Assembly: GCA_045629285.1 (NCBI GenBank)
Contig: JAZQQY010000009.1
Location: 104,253-168,252, forward strand
DNA: 64,000 nucleotides
Reading direction: 5' to 3'
Source: UBA1723 sp045629285
GTDB lineage: Bacteria; Bacteroidota; Bacteroidia; Bacteroidales; Paludibacteraceae
Each line of letters starts with the position of its first letter. Position 1 is the stretch's first letter. This document shows, piece by piece, positions 60,415-64,000 of this stretch. The position numbers were made by a program, and so were the translations under genes. The notes under the pieces were generated by a model. That model was not told the DNA's origin. It did no database searches and worked only from the letters and a program-made list of their open reading frames with translations.

Positions 60415-61587
60415 TTATTTGATTCCTCTTGCATTTTTCACTAATCCCCATGCCATATTGATCTGTTTCATGGTTTCTGTCGCTTGACGGACAGCTTCGT
60501 CTCCCAACGTCTCGAATTTGTCTGGATGGTATTTCACAGCTAGTGCTCGATAAGCTTTTTTGATTTCAGCGTCGGAAGTACTTCCCGCAACTTCAAGAAT
60601 GTCGTACGCTTCGTCTATAGTAAACCTTTTCTTTGGCTGGGTGTTTGTGTTATTGCTTGAATCATTGGAACGATTGGATTCCTGGGAACTGTTTCTGTCG
60701 TTCTGTCTCTTAGATTTCTTACTTTTTTTATTGTCGTTTTTCTTTGACTCGTTGCTTTTCTTATTCTCCTTATAGTATCCGTTTTCATATTTGTTTTTGA
60801 ATATGGTATAGATACTTTTGTATTTCTCTTCGTTGTAATTAAGATTCTTAGCAATTTCTTTGATAAGAGCTTCTTCTTTGACGCTAAAAAGGTCGTCGGA
60901 ATAGGCGATTGCCAACAATTCCATGATGACTTCTGATTTTGCCACATGACTGAGACATTTGTTGACAGTGTTATATATATCGCGTAAATCTTGTTTGCTG
61001 TTGAGAATGTCCTTAAATTGTTGTAACGCTTCTTTCTGCTTAATTTCAGTTTTGAAGTGTCTTCGAATGGCTTCTTTGACTTTGTCCAACTCGCAGACCA
61101 TATTCTCTCCGTCTGCTTTCATCACCTGTGCAAAAAGAGTTAGCAGACAATATTTGTAGTCTGCTTCCTTCTTAGTGTGGACGGTATGTCTTTCCGAATC
61201 GTCTATGTTTCTCGCTTTTTTTATTACATTCCATGCCCAAATGACGTCGTTAAGTGCAGAGAATTTATTGAAGTCGTCTTTCTCTGGCCCAAATTGTTTT
61301 TTCGAATTCTTTTTATAACTCCTTTCAACGGAATAGACTTTTTTCAGTCTCTGGTATGCTCTTTTGACTATTTCATAGCTATCATTAGGATTGACACCAA
61401 GTATTTTATATGCGTTTATTTCATCTTGTGACAATTTTTTTTCTTCTTGCTTATGGCTAAAAAAATTGTCTTGCGACTGCTTATGGCTAAAAAAATTGTC
61501 TTGCGACATGCGTCCTCTTATTTTCATTGATGCTAGCACAATGAAGTAGAATCCGAGAAATAAAGTAAGTGCGTAAAGTATATTCAT
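60415..61587 (-). CDS. DjlA-like co-chaperone with two J-like domains and a TerB domain
   Basis: 390 residues. An N-terminal membrane helix (about 3-20) anchors the protein with its body in the cytoplasm. Residues about 55-120 look like a J-domain without HPD (YKILGVNPNDSYEIVKRAYQ, then YSVERS). Residues about 140-255 are a TerB/DjlA-type helical domain (CLLTLFAQVMKADGE, EALIKEIAKNLNYNE). After a Ser/Lys/Asn-rich linker (about 270-320), a second J-domain (about 322-390) has the HPD triad in VKYHPDKF. Membrane-bound DjlA stimulates DnaK ATPase; the active J-domain here is at the C-terminus. Two identical 10-residue units (SQDNFFSHKQ) lie at about 28-47. Confidence 0.88.
   Translation of the reverse strand: MNILYALTLFLGFYFIVLASMKIRGRMSQDNFFSHKQSQDNFFSHKQEEKKLSQDEINAYKILGVNPNDSYEIVKRAYQRLKKVYSVERSYKKNSKKQFGPEKDDFNKFSALNDVIWAWNVIKKARNIDDSERHTVHTKKEADYKYCLLTLFAQVMKADGENMVCELDKVKEAIRRHFKTEIKQKEALQQFKDILNSKQDLRDIYNTVNKCLSHVAKSEVIMELLAIAYSDDLFSVKEEALIKEIAKNLNYNEEKYKSIYTIFKNKYENGYYKENKKSNESKKNDNKKSKKSKRQNDRNSSQESNRSNDSSNNTNTQPKKRFTIDEAYDILEVAGSTSDAEIKKAYRALAVKYHPDKFETLGDEAVRQATETMKQINMAWGLVKNARGIK
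61448..61507. repeat. Exact 30-bp tandem duplication inside the DjlA-like gene
   Basis: Two identical 30-base units lie at 61448-61477 and 61478-61507, in frame, encoding SQDNFFSHKQ twice. Perfect identity shows the duplication is recent or prone to slip. Confidence 0.9.
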
Positions 61588-61628
61588 AAAAGCTATGGCG
61601 TTTCATTTGATGATGATACTCGTAAAAA

Positions 61629-61663
61629 AAAGCCGCAATCCATTTTTTTTGAATTGCGGCTTT
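61629..61663 (-). terminator. Terminator of the serC-serA unit
   Basis: On the minus strand AAAGCCGCAAT pairs with ATTGCGGCTTT, loop of A-rich sequence, followed by TTTTTTA. It is 40 bases after the serA stop codon. Confidence 0.85.
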
Positions 61664-61671
61664 ATATCGTG

Positions 61672-61693
61672 TAGACGGGATTGCTCGCGTCTA
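61672..61693. repeat. GAGACG-family hairpin (minor copy)
   Basis: TAGACG (61672-61677) pairs with CGTCTA (61688-61693) just after the serA stop codon, next to the terminator. Confidence 0.45.
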
Positions 61694-61702
61694 AACTATT
61701 TC

Positions 61703-62623
61703 TTACTTGTTAACCTGGAACTTAGTTACACCGTTCTTGATGAAGTCAACGATCTGGTTAGCAGCAGCAAGACCAGCGTTAGTGTTAGCCTCAGCTGTCT
61801 GAGCACCCATCTTCTTTGGTGTAGAGAAGTAACGGCCTGAGAAGCACTTGAAGTCCTTATCAGCCTTTGGCATGATATCAGTGATGTACTTAAGGTCAGC
61901 ACGCTCAGCCATAAGCTTCCACAAACCAGCCTCATCGATAACCTCCTTACGTGCAGTGTTGATTAGGATAGCACCCTTCTTCATTTTGCTGCACTGCTCG
62001 TAGTTGATGCTCTTGATTGTCTCAGGAGTAGCAGGAATGTGTAGAGAAACGATATCACAAGTCTCGAACAACTCGTCCTGGCTCTTAACAGCGTGAACAC
62101 CTGCAGCCTCGATAGCCTCAGCTGGGCAGAATGCATCGTAAGCATAGATATCCATACCGAATCCCTTAGCGATACGAGCTACGTTGCGACCAACGTTACC
62201 GAATGCAAGAATACCAAGCTTCTTACCCATAAGCTCAGAACCGCTCTTTCCGTTGTAGAAGTTACGTACAGCGTAAACCAATAGGCCAAGAACTAGCTCA
62301 GCTACTGCGTTAGCGTTCTGACCTGGAGTGTTCATAACAACAACCTTGCGAGCTGTTGCAGCTTCAAGATCTACATTGTCGTAACCAGCACCTGCACGAA
62401 CGACGATCTTAAGGTTCTTTGCTGCATCCATAACCTCAGCATCGATGATGTCTGAACGGATGATGATAGCGTCTACGTCAGCTACTGCATCTAGAAGCTG
62501 CTGCTTCTCTGTGTACTTCTCAAGAACAGCGATCTCGAAACCTGCACCGCTGATGATATTCTTAATACCCTCTACAGCTGCTGCTGCGAAAGGCTTCTCT
62601 GTTGCGATTAATACTTTAGCCAT
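61703..62623 (-). CDS. serA: D-3-phosphoglycerate dehydrogenase (short type)
   Basis: 306 residues. It oxidises 3-phosphoglycerate to phosphohydroxypyruvate, the first step of serine synthesis. It has the substrate site RAGAGYDNVD (near 79-88), the NAD-binding LGILAFGNVGRNVARIA, and INTARKEVIDE with the usual catalytic Arg and Glu. It lacks the C-terminal ACT regulatory domain of long PGDHs. The position of the catalytic His in the usual TPHIGAST motif reads TPKKMGAQ, so Lys replaces His, as described for type IIIK enzymes. It follows serC across 82 bases. Codon use is strongly biased. Related hydroxyacid dehydrogenases are alternatives, but the serC neighbour supports the call. Confidence 0.92.
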   Translation of the reverse strand: MAKVLIATEKPFAAAAVEGIKNIISGAGFEIAVLEKYTEKQQLLDAVADVDAIIIRSDIIDAEVMDAAKNLKIVVRAGAGYDNVDLEAATARKVVVMNTPGQNANAVAELVLGLLVYAVRNFYNGKSGSELMGKKLGILAFGNVGRNVARIAKGFGMDIYAYDAFCPAEAIEAAGVHAVKSQDELFETCDIVSLHIPATPETIKSINYEQCSKMKKGAILINTARKEVIDEAGLWKLMAERADLKYITDIMPKADKDFKCFSGRYFSTPKKMGAQTAEANTNAGLAAANQIVDFIKNGVTKFQVNK

Positions 62624-62643
62624 GATTTTTTATTAAAATGTAA

Positions 62644-62663
62644 AGACGCGAGTAATCGCGTCT
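62644..62663. repeat. GAGACG-family palindrome in the serC-serA gap
   Basis: AGACGCGA (62644-62651) pairs perfectly with TCGCGTCT (62656-62663), loop GTAA. The adjoining 62665-62705 stretch is a degenerate A/T repeat of TTCTTAA/TTAACT-type units. No promoter was recognised in the gap, so serA probably depends on the serC promoter. Confidence 0.7.
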
Positions 62664-62705
62664 CTACTAATTCTTAATTCTTAACTATTAACTCTTAATT
62701 AATAA

Positions 62706-63791
62706 TTACTTTACCTTTGCCTCGAACTCCTTCATTGCAGCGATAAGAGCGTTTACGTCTTCCATTGTACAAGCGTTGTAAGTAGAAGCACGGAAGCCAC
62801 CAACTAGACGGTGACCCTTAACACCAACGATGTTCTTAGTCTTAACGAACTCTAGGAATACCTTCTCCATATCTGGAGTGTTGTACTGACCGCGAAGTAG
62901 GAAAGGAATGTTCATTCTTGAACGTGAACCTGCCTCAACAACTGGAGTAAACACAGTCGAGTTCTCAAGGAAGTTGTAAAGAGCATCACATCTCTCGATA
63001 GCTCTCTTCTCCATACCCTCAACACCACCGTTCTCCTTGATCCAAAGTAGAGTCTCGCGGATTGCGAAGATACATACACATGGAGGAGTGTTGAACATAG
63101 AACCGTTGTCTACGTGTGTAGAGTACTTAAGCATTGTAGGGATCTTACGATCTGCAACCTTGTCAACGAAGTCGTTGCGGATGATTACGAATGTAGCACC
63201 TGCAGGTCCTAGGTTCTTCTGGCAACCACCGTAGATCATGAAGTACTTGCTAACGTCGATTGGACGAGAGCAGATATCTGAACTCATGTCGGCGATCATT
63301 GGAACTGGAGAATCGATGTCCTCGAAGATCTCAGTACCACGGATTGTATTGTTTGAAGTGATGTGAAGGTAATCAACATCAGTAGGAATCTTAATGTCCT
63401 TAGCCTTTGGATAGTATGTGAAGTTCTTGTCAGCTGAAGAAGCGATCTCCTGAACCTCTCCCCAAAGCTCAGCCTCCTTAAGTGCCTTCTTTGACCATAC
63501 ACCAGTGTTAACGTATGCAGCCTTAGTCTTCAAGAAGTTGTAAGGAATCATACCGAACTGCAAGCTAGCACCACCACCAACGAAGATTACGGAGTAGTTG
63601 TCTGGAATAGAAAGTACCTCCTTCATTAGAGCTACTGTCTCATCATAAACCTTCTGAAAATCTGCAGAACGGTGAGATACCTCAAGAACTGACTGACCAG
63701 TCTCACCCATCTCAAGAACTGCCTTCGCTGTATTTGTCAAAGTTCTGTCTGACAACTTACATGGACCAGCGTTGAAGATATGTTTTCTCAT
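62706..63791 (-). CDS. serC: Phosphoserine aminotransferase
   Basis: 361 residues. PLP enzyme making phosphoserine from phosphohydroxypyruvate, and possibly also acting in pyridoxal phosphate synthesis. It has the typical start HIFNAGPCKLSDRTL, the PLP-Lys motif GGCQKNLGPAGAT near 198, and GHRLVGGFRASTYNA near the end. It is the first gene of the serine unit with serA directly downstream. Promoter box at 63860-63867. Confidence 0.97.
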   Translation of the reverse strand: MRKHIFNAGPCKLSDRTLTNTAKAVLEMGETGQSVLEVSHRSADFQKVYDETVALMKEVLSIPDNYSVIFVGGGASLQFGMIPYNFLKTKAAYVNTGVWSKKALKEAELWGEVQEIASSADKNFTYYPKAKDIKIPTDVDYLHITSNNTIRGTEIFEDIDSPVPMIADMSSDICSRPIDVSKYFMIYGGCQKNLGPAGATFVIIRNDFVDKVADRKIPTMLKYSTHVDNGSMFNTPPCVCIFAIRETLLWIKENGGVEGMEKRAIERCDALYNFLENSTVFTPVVEAGSRSRMNIPFLLRGQYNTPDMEKVFLEFVKTKNIVGVKGHRLVGGFRASTYNACTMEDVNALIAAMKEFEAKVK

Positions 63792-63859
63792 ACTAAAACT
63801 GATTATATTAAATTGTTTTTATTACTTAGTTAATGTCACCTTTTCTGAAAAAGACGTTG

Positions 63860-63867
63860 CAAAAATA
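63860..63867 (-). promoter_or_regulatory. Bacteroidetes -7 box for serC
   Basis: The minus strand reads TATTTTTG (TAnnTTTG), 69 bases upstream of the ATG at 63791. The last 130 bases of the window are A/T-rich and show nothing else. Confidence 0.6.
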
Positions 63868-64000
63868 TATCTTTTTTCCGACTTAAAAATCTTTTTCCAA
63901 ACTTTTTTAATATCAAAATGAAAATATTTATGCACATTTAATCAAAAATAAGGCTTTTTGATTGACATTTTGTCAGTAAAAATTCTAAAAATCGTGCAGA

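Overview
The window is a piece of a Bacteroidota chromosome, most likely Bacteroidales and probably close to Prevotella. Three things point there. Several genes have a TAnnTTTG -7 box upstream, the Bacteroidetes promoter motif, instead of an E. coli-type promoter. Several secreted enzymes end in type IX secretion (T9SS) sorting domains. The gene content is also typical: PorP/SprF, GH2/GH43/GH30/GH94 enzymes, DUF1893, DUF3108, and a pheA / aminotransferase / DAHP synthase-chorismate mutase / tyrA operon. No rRNA, tRNA, CRISPR array, prophage or intact insertion sequence was seen. Most of the window looks like ordinary, stable chromosome.

Layout. 1-2.6 kb: the 3' end of a probable carbonic anhydrase, a GT4 glycosyltransferase and a thioredoxin-fold lipoprotein. 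2.7-4.7 kb: a sodium-coupled NSS transporter with its 35-residue small subunit, followed by a decayed lipoprotein gene. 5.0-8.4 kb (minus): a redox operon encoding a NapH/NapG-like fused polyferredoxin, a Tat-exported aldo/keto reductase with two Fe-S motifs, and a DUF1893 protein. 8.7-17.8 kb: secreted or accessory proteins, including a three-module repeat protein, a GH43-GH30 enzyme with a T9SS tail, an Rpn-type nuclease and two unknown membrane proteins. 17.9-22.3 kb: dapB, lepB, a DUF3108 protein and a sigma-54 type response regulator without a DNA-binding domain. 22.5-27.7 kb: a cellobiose/beta-glucan module (GH94 phosphorylase, GH5 lipoprotein, GPH symporter).

27.9-36.5 kb holds a large DUF2339-like membrane protein, a lipoprotein, an EcsC-like membrane protein, rfbB, tyrS, efp, a TIGR04076 protein and an outer-membrane barrel. 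36.6-42.1 kb carries a GH2-CBM6 beta-galactosidase and an SGNH esterase, both with T9SS tails. 42.2-46.4 kb is the aromatic amino-acid operon. Its leader encodes a Phe/Tyr-rich peptide followed by mutually exclusive antiterminator and terminator stems, a complete phe attenuator. 46.7-47.1 kb has a promoter, two GNRA-capped hairpins and a terminator but no convincing gene, and is a candidate non-coding RNA. 47.2-50.0 kb encodes a membrane-anchored AraC regulator and a Wzx-like flippase. 50.3-58.7 kb is a T9SS type-B surface-protein operon (a 2023-residue Ig-like repeat protein, an OmpA/PD40 protein and PorP/SprF). 59.0-63.8 kb (minus) has an MFS transporter, a DjlA-like double J-domain protein, and serC-serA.

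The genes fall into a few themes: glycan breakdown with surface display through T9SS, amino-acid biosynthesis under attenuation control, envelope biogenesis and redox metabolism. Function assignments come from reading motifs by eye. No database search or computation was run.
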